Shown piece by piece: positions 35,965-44,960 of a stretch of DNA of 64,000 bases (positions are counted from its first letter, which is position 1; each line of letters opens with the position of its first letter). Below the pieces are notes generated by a model. That model ran no database searches. It saw nothing but the letters and a program-made list of their open reading frames with translations, and was not told the origin of the DNA. The DNA is from Nitrospirota bacterium (GTDB lineage Bacteria > Nitrospirota > Thermodesulfovibrionia > Thermodesulfovibrionales > Magnetobacteriaceae). The position numbers were made by a program, and so were the translations under genes. The DNA is taken from NCBI GenBank assembly GCA_015233895.1, contig JADFXG010000002.1, positions 62,001 through 126,000 of the forward strand, written 5' to 3'.

Positions 35965-37068
35965 TTGCCGGAAAGATATGATTTTCTTGTAGTAGGTGCT
36001 GGTTTTGCAGGATCTGTAAGCGCTGAAAGGCTTGCCTCTAAACTTAATAAAAAAGTCCTGCTTGTTGAAAAACGCGGTCATATTGGCGGCAATTCCTATG
36101 ATTTCTATGATGATGCCGGGATTTTGGTTCACAAGTATGGAGCACATTGCTTTCACACAAACTACGATGATGTGTGGGATTATGTAAGAAGTTTTGGAGA
36201 GTTTAACAATTATGTCCACAGAGTACGCACCTGTGTTGACGGAAAAATACTGCCAATTCCGATAAACCTCACCACTGTAAACGCATTGATGGGTAAACAG
36301 TTTTCGGAGGCTGAACTCAGAGAGTATTTTGAATCTGTGCGTGTAAGGGTGCCAGAGATCAGAAACTCACGTGATGTTGTCGTATCGGTAGTGGGGGAGT
36401 ATTTCTACGAAAAGTTTTTTAAAAACTACACATTTAAACAGTGGGGGGTATATCCTGATGCACTCTCCCCTGAGGTGACAAGCAGAATCCCAATCAGGTA
36501 TGACACCAATGACAGGTACTTTAATGATAAACACCAGGGGATGCCAAAAGAGGGATTTTTTAAACTGTTTGAAAAGATTCTTGACCATAAAAACATAACA
36601 CTGGTAACGAACACCGACTATAAGGATGTTTTAGAGAGCGTGAAATTTGATAAAATTGTTTATACCGGGCCTGTGGATTATTTCTTTGACCATGTACACG
36701 GCAAACTCCCTTACCGAAGCCAGAGTTTTGAGTTTGAAACACACGACACAGAGTACTTTCAGGAGGTGGCGGTGGTAAATTATCCAAACGACTTCCGTTA
36801 CACAAAAATAACCGAAAGTAAGCACTTTACGTACCAAAAACATCCCCAAACGACAATAGTTAAAGAGTACCCTGAGGCAGAGGGAGAGCCCTACTACCCG
36901 ATGCCTATGGAAAACGCAAAAAAACAATATGAGCGTTACGCAAAAGAAGCAGAGAAATTAAAAACCGTGTATTTTGCAGGACGCCTTGCTCAGTACCGGT
37001 ACTACAACATGGATCAGGCAATAAAGCAAGCTCTTGACCTTGTAGGAACAATAGCTAAAGGAGAGTGA
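35965..37068 (+). CDS. glf: UDP-galactopyranose mutase
   Basis: FAD enzyme that isomerises UDP-galactopyranose to UDP-galactofuranose. Motifs: N-terminal FAD dinucleotide loop (FLVVGAGFAGSVSAERLA), KRGHIGGNSYD, YGAHCFHTN, and the C-terminal GRLAQYRYYNMDQAI, all diagnostic of Glf. Length 367 is standard. The start is a TTG at 35965, supported by a strong GGGGAGAGG ending about 5 bases upstream; no in-frame ATG lies nearby. It implies galactofuranose in surface glycans. Confidence 0.96.
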   Translation: MPERYDFLVVGAGFAGSVSAERLASKLNKKVLLVEKRGHIGGNSYDFYDDAGILVHKYGAHCFHTNYDDVWDYVRSFGEFNNYVHRVRTCVDGKILPIPINLTTVNALMGKQFSEAELREYFESVRVRVPEIRNSRDVVVSVVGEYFYEKFFKNYTFKQWGVYPDALSPEVTSRIPIRYDTNDRYFNDKHQGMPKEGFFKLFEKILDHKNITLVTNTDYKDVLESVKFDKIVYTGPVDYFFDHVHGKLPYRSQSFEFETHDTEYFQEVAVVNYPNDFRYTKITESKHFTYQKHPQTTIVKEYPEAEGEPYYPMPMENAKKQYERYAKEAEKLKTVYFAGRLAQYRYYNMDQAIKQALDLVGTIAKGE

Positions 37069-37070
37069 AA

Positions 37071-38033
37071 ATGAAAATACTTGTGACAGGAGGCGCCGGA
37101 TTTATTGGTTCAAACGTAGTGGATGGCTACATTAATGAGGGGCATGAGGTCGTTATCATTGATAATTTAAGTACCGGCAAGGTAGAAAATATAAATAAAA
37201 AGGCAAATTTTTATCTGATGGATTTATGCTCCAAAGAATGTTCAAAAGTCTTTGAGATAGAAAAACCTGACGTAGTAAATCATCATGGGGCGCAGATGTC
37301 AGTGCCTGCCTCAGTAAATGACCCGATGTTTGATGCAAACGTAAATATTTTAGGATTTCTAAACATTGTTGAACTCTCTGTAAAGTTTAGTGTAAAGAAG
37401 TTTATTTTTATATCCTCCGGCGGTGCTGTTTATGGTGAGGCAGGAGATACTCCTTCTGCTGAGACATCTCCTGTAACTCCTCTTTCGCCATACGCAATAA
37501 CCAAACTAACTGCCGAGTATTATTTGAATTTTTATCGCCACCAATATGGGCTTAATTACACGGTATTAAGATATGCCAATATTTTTGGGCAAAGACAAAC
37601 GCCGCATGCTGAGGCAGGGGTTGTCGCTATTTTTATGGAAAAACTTATTTCCGGCACAGTGCCTGTGATTTATAGTTTTCCGGATGAACCGGACGGCATG
37701 ATACGAGACTACTGTTATGTGAAAGACGTGGTAAGGGCAAATGTGACAGCGCTGACAAAGGGCACTGGGCAAGTGGTAAACATAGGCACCTCAGTTGAGA
37801 CAACAACTGGAGAGCTTTACCGAACCATACTTGAGTGTGCACGGCAAAACGGATATGCCAAAGAAGACAGATTTAGTGTACCTGTAAAGGGGCCGGCGCG
37901 CCCCGGTGATTTAAGAAAAAGCACCTTAAACATTTCTAAGGCTGAAGAGGTGCTCGGCTGGAAACCACTGTATGCTTTAAAGTCAGGGCTTTCCGAAACG
38001 TTTGACTTCTACATGGGAAAACAATCTGAGTAA
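37071..38033 (+). CDS. UDP-glucose 4-epimerase-like NAD-dependent epimerase
   Basis: Extended SDR: TGGAGFIGSNVVDGYI, HHGAQMSVPASVNDP, ISSGGAVYGE and catalytic SPYAITKLTAEYY (Y-x3-K). The pattern NHHGAQ-x-SV and LRYANIFGQRQTPHAEAG resembles GalE-type UDP-hexose 4-epimerases. Position directly after glf makes UDP-galactose supply the logical role: GalE makes UDP-Galp and Glf converts it to UDP-Galf. ATG at 37071 with GGAG 7 bases upstream; an in-frame GTG at 37065 is too close to it. Exact substrate not proven. Confidence 0.88.
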   Translation: MKILVTGGAGFIGSNVVDGYINEGHEVVIIDNLSTGKVENINKKANFYLMDLCSKECSKVFEIEKPDVVNHHGAQMSVPASVNDPMFDANVNILGFLNIVELSVKFSVKKFIFISSGGAVYGEAGDTPSAETSPVTPLSPYAITKLTAEYYLNFYRHQYGLNYTVLRYANIFGQRQTPHAEAGVVAIFMEKLISGTVPVIYSFPDEPDGMIRDYCYVKDVVRANVTALTKGTGQVVNIGTSVETTTGELYRTILECARQNGYAKEDRFSVPVKGPARPGDLRKSTLNISKAEEVLGWKPLYALKSGLSETFDFYMGKQSE

Positions 38034-38040
38034 CCTCTCA

Positions 38041-39933
38041 TTACATATCTTCCTGTAGCGATTGTGTTTGATGTTCATACACCACTACCTTATTTCTGCC
38101 GCTTTCTTTGGCTTTATAGAGTGCTGCATCAGCGTATTTTACACACTGCCAAAACTTATCCCCATGAGTCAGATACTCACTGACGCCGATACTCACTGTG
38201 CGTTGCAGCACCTCCCCTGAAATCTCTATAATTTCATCCTGAACTTTCTGTCTTATCTTTTCAGCCAGTTCTAAAGATTTTCCCGCCGCAACATCTACTA
38301 AAAGCACTATAATTTCCTCCCCGCCATATCGTACTACGATGTCAGAGTTCCTTATGGTGTTTTTTATAAGCACTGCAATTCTCTTAAGCACCTGATCTCC
38401 TGCGTCGTGGCCATAGGTGTCATTAACCTGTTTAAAGAAATCTATATCAATCATCAAAATACCAAGGAGAGTACATCTTCTTACAGCCTGTGAGCAAAGG
38501 TTGGTACTAACCTCATCAAGGTACCGTCTATTGTATAAACCTGTCAATTGATCCACTAATGACTGCTCTCTGAGAAGTTCCATAAAGGTCTTTGCCTCTA
38601 ACACCGGCTCACCCTCCAACAAATAACTCTTAATGTATGGGAGCACACCAGTAACTTCATCCACTCTGTCATTGTTATAAACTATCTGTAACACATCTCC
38701 AACCTGGCCACCAATATAGACCGGTATACAGAAATGTCCATTGTGTGCTTTAAGCTCACTATTTCCAGTGCAGAAATGAGGGCAAATGACCGGAAAATCC
38801 CTAGAATCTACCATAGTACCGGTTCTGTTTGCCCTGCACTCATGTGCATTAGCTGTGATTAAATTACTACACCATAAGACATTATTATCTCCATATGATT
38901 GAGACACATCACTACGCGCAGATATGGTAGTGATTGTATTATTGCGTTGTGTGACCTCGTAGATTGAGTACTCAGTAATCCCAAACGTATTAAGAATTTG
39001 CTCAAGCCTTGTAAATATCTCTGTTTTTTTCTGGTCCTTTTCTATCGTTCTTTTAAAATTATATATATTAATCAACATATCAACAGTCTTAGATGTATCT
39101 TTTAGTGCATTTCCCGAACCTGCCACTTGATAACCTATAAGCAGAGATACTTTATGATTTATTAAAGACAGGGCCTGAGAGAGATTTTCCACCATGGTAT
39201 TAAAACCTCTTGCAACATCCCCTGCCTCATCAATTAGCCGCACAGCCAGACGTTCAGTGAAATCCCCCTCCTGGGCTTTTTCAAATCCTGACCTGAGTTT
39301 TTTAAATAACTCTGTGTAGGGGTTAAAAAAAACATAGATTATGTACAGAGTGCAAAAGGAAAAAATCAGGGAAACTACCATCATATAGGACATAGTAGTG
39401 GTACCCTCTTTACGCTGGTTTGTCAAATCCATAACGATGCTGACAGCGCCAAGTACCTCACCCTCTTTAGCCTTATGGCAGTTCATACATTTAACCTGTT
39501 CCAACATTGTAGCTTTGTAAGGGATTACGAGTCTGTACTGAACTATCGAGGGATTCTCACTTAACTGAGATTTTAAAATACCGGTTTCAAGAACTTCTTT
39601 TTCTATCAGGCTGGTGGTATTGCTGACTTCTTTTAAATTTCCAAACTGGGCAACCACACCCTTCCCCCTTATGATTCTGACTTCTTTAAGGCCGCGTGCG
39701 TATTTTATCCTGTCTATAAACACATCTCTTTTGTCGTACACACCAAGGACCATAAAAGATGTTATCGTATCCCTTATTAACTCTGCTACTGACATCGCTT
39801 TCTCCTTGGCTGTATCAAGACTTAACGCTCGGAAACTCACAAACACTATCCCCTGCACTACTATAGACATAATGATAAAGGAAATCACTATCCTGATAAG
39901 GAGTTTGGTTTTTATTGATTTTATTGGTCTCAT
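38041..39933 (-). CDS. Diguanylate cyclase with periplasmic CxxCH heme motif, HAMP and GAF
   Basis: Signalling protein of 630 residues. TM helix near 11-33; periplasmic domain of about 150 residues with a single c-type heme motif C149-x2-C152-H153 (CMNCHKA) just before the second TM (about 183-205); HAMP (about 206-260). Then a GAF-like domain with a run of Cys/His (CPHFCTGN...HNGHFCIPV), and a GGDEF domain with TGLYNRRYL, DIDFFKQVNDTYGHDAGD and YGGEEIIVLL. The signature is GGEE followed by I rather than F; the acidic residues are kept, so activity is likely. A redox or gas-ligand input to cyclic-di-GMP is inferred. Convergent with the galE-like gene. Confidence 0.88.
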   Translation of the reverse strand: MRPIKSIKTKLLIRIVISFIIMSIVVQGIVFVSFRALSLDTAKEKAMSVAELIRDTITSFMVLGVYDKRDVFIDRIKYARGLKEVRIIRGKGVVAQFGNLKEVSNTTSLIEKEVLETGILKSQLSENPSIVQYRLVIPYKATMLEQVKCMNCHKAKEGEVLGAVSIVMDLTNQRKEGTTTMSYMMVVSLIFSFCTLYIIYVFFNPYTELFKKLRSGFEKAQEGDFTERLAVRLIDEAGDVARGFNTMVENLSQALSLINHKVSLLIGYQVAGSGNALKDTSKTVDMLINIYNFKRTIEKDQKKTEIFTRLEQILNTFGITEYSIYEVTQRNNTITTISARSDVSQSYGDNNVLWCSNLITANAHECRANRTGTMVDSRDFPVICPHFCTGNSELKAHNGHFCIPVYIGGQVGDVLQIVYNNDRVDEVTGVLPYIKSYLLEGEPVLEAKTFMELLREQSLVDQLTGLYNRRYLDEVSTNLCSQAVRRCTLLGILMIDIDFFKQVNDTYGHDAGDQVLKRIAVLIKNTIRNSDIVVRYGGEEIIVLLVDVAAGKSLELAEKIRQKVQDEIIEISGEVLQRTVSIGVSEYLTHGDKFWQCVKYADAALYKAKESGRNKVVVYEHQTQSLQEDM

Positions 39934-40060
39934 TTGTTTGTATCTATAGTTTCAGATTGCAAAGATTTTTTATTAGTAACATTAGTATAGAGATTATATT
40001 ACCATGTTCTAAAAAGTAAAGTAAATTATCGAAATTAGGATCTCCAATTAATACAAAGTT

Positions 40061-40196
40061 GCAGTCAGAAGCGTCCCCTAAAGGTGAGTCCCCTTGGCGG
40101 CAAGGAAAGACGCATCCCCTTACAGGGGATTCCCCTTTTTAGGGGAGACGTTGAGGAGCTTTTGACGATGCCAACGATGTTAGGCGAGTGAATGCA
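40061..40196 (-). repeat. Dispersed hairpin-rich repeat, copy 2 (inverted)
   Basis: Inverted copy of the repeat at 27677-27780, with the same ends (GCATTC... and ...GCTTCTGACTGC). It has a longer core containing both the CCCCT/AGGGG palindromes and a CTTTCCTTGCCGCC block shared with the copy at 41749. It abuts MITE-like element 2 exactly as copy 1 abuts element 1. Confidence 0.85.
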
Positions 40197-40200
40197 GCTT

Positions 40201-40498
40201 GAGACCGTTGCATAATTCGATATTTTGAATTTTCACAATAAAAAAACTCTTATAGCGATATGCATAATTACGTTCATTATTTTTAAAGGCTGAGATTGCC
40301 ACGTCGCTATCGCTCCTCGCAATGACGAATAAAAAACACAGTAAAAACTATTATTTATCGTCATTGCGAGCCCCCGCAGGGGGCGTGGCAATCTCATCCT
40401 TTTAAATAATCAATATGAATATCTTTTTGAATTTTGGTATATTTACAATTGTGTTTTTTGTAAAGTTTTGGCTGAAAAATGATTTTTGCAACGGTCTC
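40201..40498. mobile_element. MITE-like element 2
   Basis: GAGACCGTTGCA (40201-40212) and TGCAACGGTCTC (40487-40498) bracket 298 non-coding bp. Two opposed REP-like arms lie inside: 40291-40327 with the CGCTATCGCTCCT core and 40359-40399 with the CCCCCGCAGGGGG core, the mirror arrangement of element 1. Flanks show only a partial (3 of 5) direct repeat. No transposase is encoded, so movement would need one in trans. Confidence 0.65.
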
Positions 40499-40549
40499 TA
40501 CTTGGTAAAACTTGATGTTTTCGCTCTAACTTTGTAATATACAAATTGA

Positions 40550-41275
40550 ATGAGGGTACTAAGCATAGATACGTCAACGGCAGTAGGCGGTGTTGCCGTC
40601 TTTGACTCTGACAGAGGTCTTTTGGCAGAAATGAGGGTAAATCTTATACCTAAAAAAAACACCCACTCAGAAAAACTGATGCCTGCCATTGACTATATCC
40701 TTAAAGAATCTGACACCGCACTGAGCGCTGTTGATGCCTATGTTGCGGCTGCAGGCCCGGGCTCTTTTACAGGCTTAAGGGTAGGAATAAACACGGTAAA
40801 AGGGTTTGCCCTTGTTACCGGTAAACCTGTTATTTCGATATCCACTTTTGAAGGACTTGCTCTGAATTTCCCATTTGCCAAATATCCTGTCTGCATCTTG
40901 CTTGACGCAAGAAAAGAGGATATTTACGGCGCCGCATATTCCATAGGAAACAGTGGCAGTTTAGATGAGATTGTAACGTGTGGAGTTTATAAAATTGGTG
41001 AGATTTGTGAAAAATTAGCCGGAGAGAAAAAAGTTATTTTTACCGGCGATGCCTCCATTCTATACAAAGATAAGTTACAAGAGCTGACTGATGATAACGC
41101 CATTTTTGCCGGCATTGAACACCACTACATATCACCGGCTGCCCTAGCGGCTTACGGACTAAAAAAACTACAATCCGGAGCAATTTGTGATGCTAAGTCA
41201 TTTAAACCATTATATCTTAAACGGCCACAAGGGGTAACCCCAGGCGGCAGAGGGGTTAGCAACCCCAAGCACTAA
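40550..41275 (+). CDS. tsaB: tRNA threonylcarbamoyladenosine biosynthesis protein TsaB
   Basis: Partner of TsaD in t6A37 tRNA modification. Seen: VLSIDTSTAVGGVAVFDSDR (ASKHA phosphate-1 motif) and VDAYVAAAGPGSFTGLRVGI, diagnostic for TsaB. Length 241 is normal. The last roughly 12 residues (GVTPGGRGVSNPKH) look like a non-conserved extension. It is followed 12 bp later by rimI, a very common pairing. Confidence 0.95.
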   Translation: MRVLSIDTSTAVGGVAVFDSDRGLLAEMRVNLIPKKNTHSEKLMPAIDYILKESDTALSAVDAYVAAAGPGSFTGLRVGINTVKGFALVTGKPVISISTFEGLALNFPFAKYPVCILLDARKEDIYGAAYSIGNSGSLDEIVTCGVYKIGEICEKLAGEKKVIFTGDASILYKDKLQELTDDNAIFAGIEHHYISPAALAAYGLKKLQSGAICDAKSFKPLYLKRPQGVTPGGRGVSNPKH

Positions 41276-41287
41276 GGATAACAACTC

Positions 41288-41764
41288 ATGGCTAAAAAAA
41301 ATATTCAAACCATTATCCGTACTATGGACTACAGTGACGTTGCAAGAGTAGGCGCTATAGAGAAACTCTCTTTCCCCAGTCCGTGGACTGAGCGGTCATT
41401 TAAACATGAGCTGGAAAATGATTATTCAATAAATTATGTGGTTTCTCACCTTGATGTGATTATTGGCTATCTGTGTGCACAGGAGATACTTGATGAGGCA
41501 CAAATCCTAAAGCTTGCAGTACTGACAGAGTTCAGAAGATGCGGTATAGGCACTGCCCTTCTTAACGCACTTTTCATGACTTTAAAGCAGCATAACTTTT
41601 CAGGCAAGATATTCCTTGAGGCAAGAGTTTCAAATGCCGCTGCAATTGAATTCTATAAAAAACATGATTTTAGATTACTGCATATCAGAAAGGATTACTA
41701 TGATAAACCAGTGGAAGACGCTCTTGTCATGATGTTGGATACCAAGCAGCATTCAATCGCCTAA
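41288..41764 (+). CDS. rimI: Ribosomal protein S18-alanine N-acetyltransferase
   Basis: GNAT acetyltransferase. Seen: IRTMDYSDVARVGAIEKLSF, PWTERSFKHEL, the acetyl-CoA loop LTEFRRCGIGTALLNAL, LEARVSNAAAIEFYKKHDF and RLLHIRKDYYDKPVEDALVM, all RimI features. The gene follows tsaB with little space. The final residues QHSIA and the stop codon are encoded by the left edge of a dispersed repeat (41749-41866), so that repeat has replaced the native end of the gene. Confidence 0.92.
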   Translation: MAKKNIQTIIRTMDYSDVARVGAIEKLSFPSPWTERSFKHELENDYSINYVVSHLDVIIGYLCAQEILDEAQILKLAVLTEFRRCGIGTALLNALFMTLKQHNFSGKIFLEARVSNAAAIEFYKKHDFRLLHIRKDYYDKPVEDALVMMLDTKQHSIA

Positions 41765-41866
41765 CTTCGTTGACATGCGTCAAAAGCTCCTCAACGTACT
41801 AAAAGTACGCCTGCGTCGCTTTCTCCTTGCCGCCTTGTTATGCTTCTGACTGCTACTCGGTATTAG
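41749..41866 (+). repeat. Dispersed hairpin-rich repeat, copy 3, overlapping the rimI stop
   Basis: GCATTCAATCGCCTAACTTC through GCTTCTGACTGCTACTCGGT plus ATTAG, with the same arms as copies 1 and 2. Its core differs: CGTACTAAAAGTACG hairpin plus a TTCTCCTTGCCGCC block instead of the CCCCT/AGGGG palindromes. It supplies the last codons and stop of rimI. Confidence 0.85.
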
Positions 41867-41987
41867 CCAACTTTTAATTGACAAAGCAAACCAAAATAAT
41901 GTAGCATAACTGACAATGAGTGATGGATTTCTATAGCAACGATCTTTTTTGCTAAATTACATAACAAAAGGACTTTTTGGCGGCTAA

Positions 41988-42686
41988 ATGTTTGCAATAG
42001 TGGTGTTTCCGGGCAGTAACTGTGACCATGACTGTTATCACGTGCTAAAGCACGTATGTGGTGCTGATGTAAAATTTGTATGGCATAAGGAGACAGCTAT
42101 AGGGAGTAACGTTAAAGTTGTCATACTTCCAGGTGGGTTTTCACACGGTGATTATCTGCGAGCCGGTGCGATAGCTGGGTTTTCACCTATAATGTCAGCG
42201 GTATCTGAGTTTGCCGCAAATGGCGGAGGTGTAATAGGTATATGTAACGGTTTTCAGATACTGCTTGAGGCAGGACTTTTGCCGGGAGCTATGTTAAGAA
42301 ACAAAAACCTGAAGTTTATCTGTAAAGACGTTTACATAAAAGTTAAAAACACAAATACGGCGTTTACCTCCGTTTTCAGAGAAGGGCAAGTCCTGAAAAT
42401 CCCCATAGCCCATGCCGAGGGTAATTACTATGCCGATACGGCAACTCTTAACAGGTTGAAAGAACATAACGGTATTGCTTTTACCTACTGTCAAAATGAC
42501 GGAGAGGAGAATGATGCCGCAAATCCTAACGGTGCAGTTCTAAATATAGCAGGGATTACCAACTCCGCCGGTAATGTTGTTGGTATGATGCCTCACCCTG
42601 AGAGGTGTTCTGAGGAAATACTCGGAAATACCGATGGCAGGGCGATTTTTGAATCTGCCTTGCAGTTTGTAAAAAACAAGCTCTAA
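41988..42686 (+). CDS. purQ: Phosphoribosylformylglycinamidine synthase subunit PurQ
   Basis: Glutamine amidotransferase subunit of FGAM synthase in purine synthesis. Class I amidotransferase triad region: nucleophile Cys in [18 protein letters not shown], His and Glu in [27 protein letters not shown] and [17 protein letters not shown] are PurQ-specific. 232 residues is normal. purL and purS are not adjacent. It is followed 11 bp later by an SPFH protein gene. Confidence 0.96.
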   Translation: MFAIVVFPGSNCDHDCYHVLKHVCGADVKFVWHKETAIGSNVKVVILPGGFSHGDYLRAGAIAGFSPIMSAVSEFAANGGGVIGICNGFQILLEAGLLPGAMLRNKNLKFICKDVYIKVKNTNTAFTSVFREGQVLKIPIAHAEGNYYADTATLNRLKEHNGIAFTYCQNDGEENDAANPNGAVLNIAGITNSAGNVVGMMPHPERCSEEILGNTDGRAIFESALQFVKNKL

Positions 42687-42697
42687 GAGGAGGTCAT

Positions 42698-43546
42698 ATG
42701 CCAGGAGGTATTTTTGACGGTTTTGAACCTAAAATCCAGAAGCCGGTTTTTAAGAAGAGTTACCTGTTTGTTCTTTTAATAATAATAGGATTTTTTGTTC
42801 TTCTTGCAATAAATCCTTTTGTCACTATAGGGGCAGGTGAAAGAGGTGTCGTGCTTAACTTCGGGGCCGTGCAGCCACTGGTTCTTAGCGAGGGAATTCA
42901 TGTGGTAATCCCTGTGGTGCAGAAGGTGATAAAAATGGACGTAAAGGTACACAAAGCACAGACAAACGCTGAGGCCTCATCACGTGACCTGCAAGAGGTT
43001 ACCACAGTGATAGCGATTAACTATCACATACTGCCTGATAAGGCAAATATGATTTATCAAAGCATTGGTATGAGCTACAAGGAAAGAGTCATAGACCCTG
43101 CCATACAAGAGGTAGTAAAGGCAGTGGCTGCCACATATACAGCAGAGGAGTTAATAACCAAAAGACCCATCGTAAGCGCAGCGATGAAAGACGGTCTCAT
43201 GGAACGGCTACACAAGCATTTTATCATTGTGGATGAGGTTTCTATAGTCAATTTCGCATTTTCAAAGCTCTTTATGGAGGCCATTGAGTCTAAACAGACG
43301 GCTGAGCAGTTGGCTCTAAAAGCAGCACGTGATCTTGACAGAATAAAAATAGAAGCTGAACAGAAAATCACACAGGCAAAGGCTGAGGCTGAGGCTTTAA
43401 GACTCCAAAAAGAAAACATCTCGCCCGATCTTATCAAGTTAAGAAGAATTGAAGCCACTATGAAGGCTATAGACAAGTGGAACGGTATAATGCCTAAGGT
43501 TACCACTCAAACCATGCCGTTTATTGATGCAACAAACACGGAATAA
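42698..43546 (+). CDS. Prohibitin/SPFH (band 7) membrane protein
   Basis: N-terminal TM helix (about residues 22-43, LFVLLIIIGFFVLLAI). SPFH domain from about 45 to 210 (IGAGERGVVLNFGAVQPLVL; LQEVTTVIAINYHI; ESKQTAEQLALKAARDLDRI), then a coiled coil rich in K, E and A. The arrangement matches bacterial prohibitin homologs, which form ring-like scaffolds at the inner membrane and often control FtsH-type proteases. An AGGAGG lies upstream of the ATG. Its end overlaps selA by 20 bp, implying co-transcription. Confidence 0.9.
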   Translation: MPGGIFDGFEPKIQKPVFKKSYLFVLLIIIGFFVLLAINPFVTIGAGERGVVLNFGAVQPLVLSEGIHVVIPVVQKVIKMDVKVHKAQTNAEASSRDLQEVTTVIAINYHILPDKANMIYQSIGMSYKERVIDPAIQEVVKAVAATYTAEELITKRPIVSAAMKDGLMERLHKHFIIVDEVSIVNFAFSKLFMEAIESKQTAEQLALKAARDLDRIKIEAEQKITQAKAEAEALRLQKENISPDLIKLRRIEATMKAIDKWNGIMPKVTTQTMPFIDATNTE

Positions 43547-44921
43547 TGCATTACGAGGGCTTCCTTCGGTTGATAAATTACTCCAATCGGAGGAGGCCCA
43601 AAAGTGGCTGAAAGAGTATCCACGCAGAGTTGTTCTAAAAGCTATTAGAGAAGTTCTTGAGGAAAGACGCTCAGAGCTTCTTTCCGGCAACGCTGAAAAC
43701 GAGATCTCCCGTAACATATCTTATGCAATAGAAGAAAAACTCTCAGAAAGCGGCTCTTTTAGCCTAAGACCTGTGATAAATGCTACCGGCATAGTCATAC
43801 ACACCAATCTTGGCAGAGCGCCACTTAGTGACAAAACCCTTAAACACCTGGCCACTATTGCCTCAGGGTACTCTAACCTTGAGTACGACCTAAAGACAGG
43901 CAGCAGGGGTAAGCGGCATGTCCATTTAACCACACTCCTTAAGGAACTGACCGGTGCTGAGGATGCTATGGTGGTAAATAACAATGCGGCGGCCGTGTTT
44001 TTGGCTCTTACGGCACTGACATCTTTAAAAAAAGAGGTGATTGTCTCACGCGGAGAGCTGATAGAAATAGGCGGCTCCTTTCGCATTCCAGATATAATGG
44101 CCGCAGGGGGCGCCATACTTAAAGAAATCGGTACGACCAATAAAACTCATCTCTATGACTACGAAAACGCTATCACTGAAAACACAGGGCTGATTTTAAA
44201 AGTACATCGCTCTAATTTCAAAATTAGCGGATTTACCGAGGAGGTAGAAACAGCAGATTTAGTAAAACTGGCATCAAAGACATCGAAAATCCTGATGTAT
44301 GATCTTGGCAGCGGCTGTCTTATTGATCTTAGGCCATGGGGGATACACTCAGAGCCAGTAGTAAGTGAGGTAGTTAAAACCGGAGTTGATATAGTAACAT
44401 TTAGCGGAGATAAACTCCTTGGAGGCCCACAGTGCGGAGTTATAGCAGGCAAACAAAAGCACATAGAATCATTGAGAAAACATCCGCTTGCACGGGCTCT
44501 CAGAGTGGATAAATTTACAATATCTGCGATGGAGGCAGTCCTCATGGAATATGTATATGGAGATGATATAATTAAAAACATCCCGATTCTTGAAATGCTT
44601 CTGTGTGATCCAGATACAATAAAAGAGCGTGCTCTTAAAATCGAGGAGGGATTAAAAACGCTCCCAAATTTTACCGTAACCATCAGGGAGGATGATTCAG
44701 AAGCCGGAGGAGGATCTCTACCCGGTGTTAAATTTAAAACTTACACGGTACTGCTCAAACACTCAGAAATATCGGCTGAGCAATTGCAAAAACTGTTGAG
44801 AATTGCTAAAACTCCGCTTATAGGCCGGATTAAGGACGACACTCTGATACTGGATGTCAGAACCATATTTGACAGCCAGTTACAAGAGATAATAGAGATA
44901 TTCAGACAGATTGATAAGTAA
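43527..44921 (+). CDS. selA: L-seryl-tRNA(Sec) selenium transferase
   Basis: PLP enzyme that converts Ser-tRNA(Sec) to Sec-tRNA(Sec). Family features: LRGLPSVDKLLQSEEAQKWL at the N-terminus, INATGIVIHTNLGRAPLS, VVNNNAAAVFLAL and the PLP-lysine motif FSGDKLLGGPQCGVIAGK. C-terminal TPLIGRIKDDTLILDVRT follows. Length 464 is standard. ATG at 43527 overlaps the end of the SPFH gene. selB, selC and selD are not in this window, but selA implies that the organism decodes UGA as selenocysteine. Confidence 0.96.
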   Translation: MQQTRNNALRGLPSVDKLLQSEEAQKWLKEYPRRVVLKAIREVLEERRSELLSGNAENEISRNISYAIEEKLSESGSFSLRPVINATGIVIHTNLGRAPLSDKTLKHLATIASGYSNLEYDLKTGSRGKRHVHLTTLLKELTGAEDAMVVNNNAAAVFLALTALTSLKKEVIVSRGELIEIGGSFRIPDIMAAGGAILKEIGTTNKTHLYDYENAITENTGLILKVHRSNFKISGFTEEVETADLVKLASKTSKILMYDLGSGCLIDLRPWGIHSEPVVSEVVKTGVDIVTFSGDKLLGGPQCGVIAGKQKHIESLRKHPLARALRVDKFTISAMEAVLMEYVYGDDIIKNIPILEMLLCDPDTIKERALKIEEGLKTLPNFTVTIREDDSEAGGGSLPGVKFKTYTVLLKHSEISAEQLQKLLRIAKTPLIGRIKDDTLILDVRTIFDSQLQEIIEIFRQIDK

Positions 44922-44960
44922 TATAGACGTATCACTAAAGTAACAAATTATTTTGCCTTA

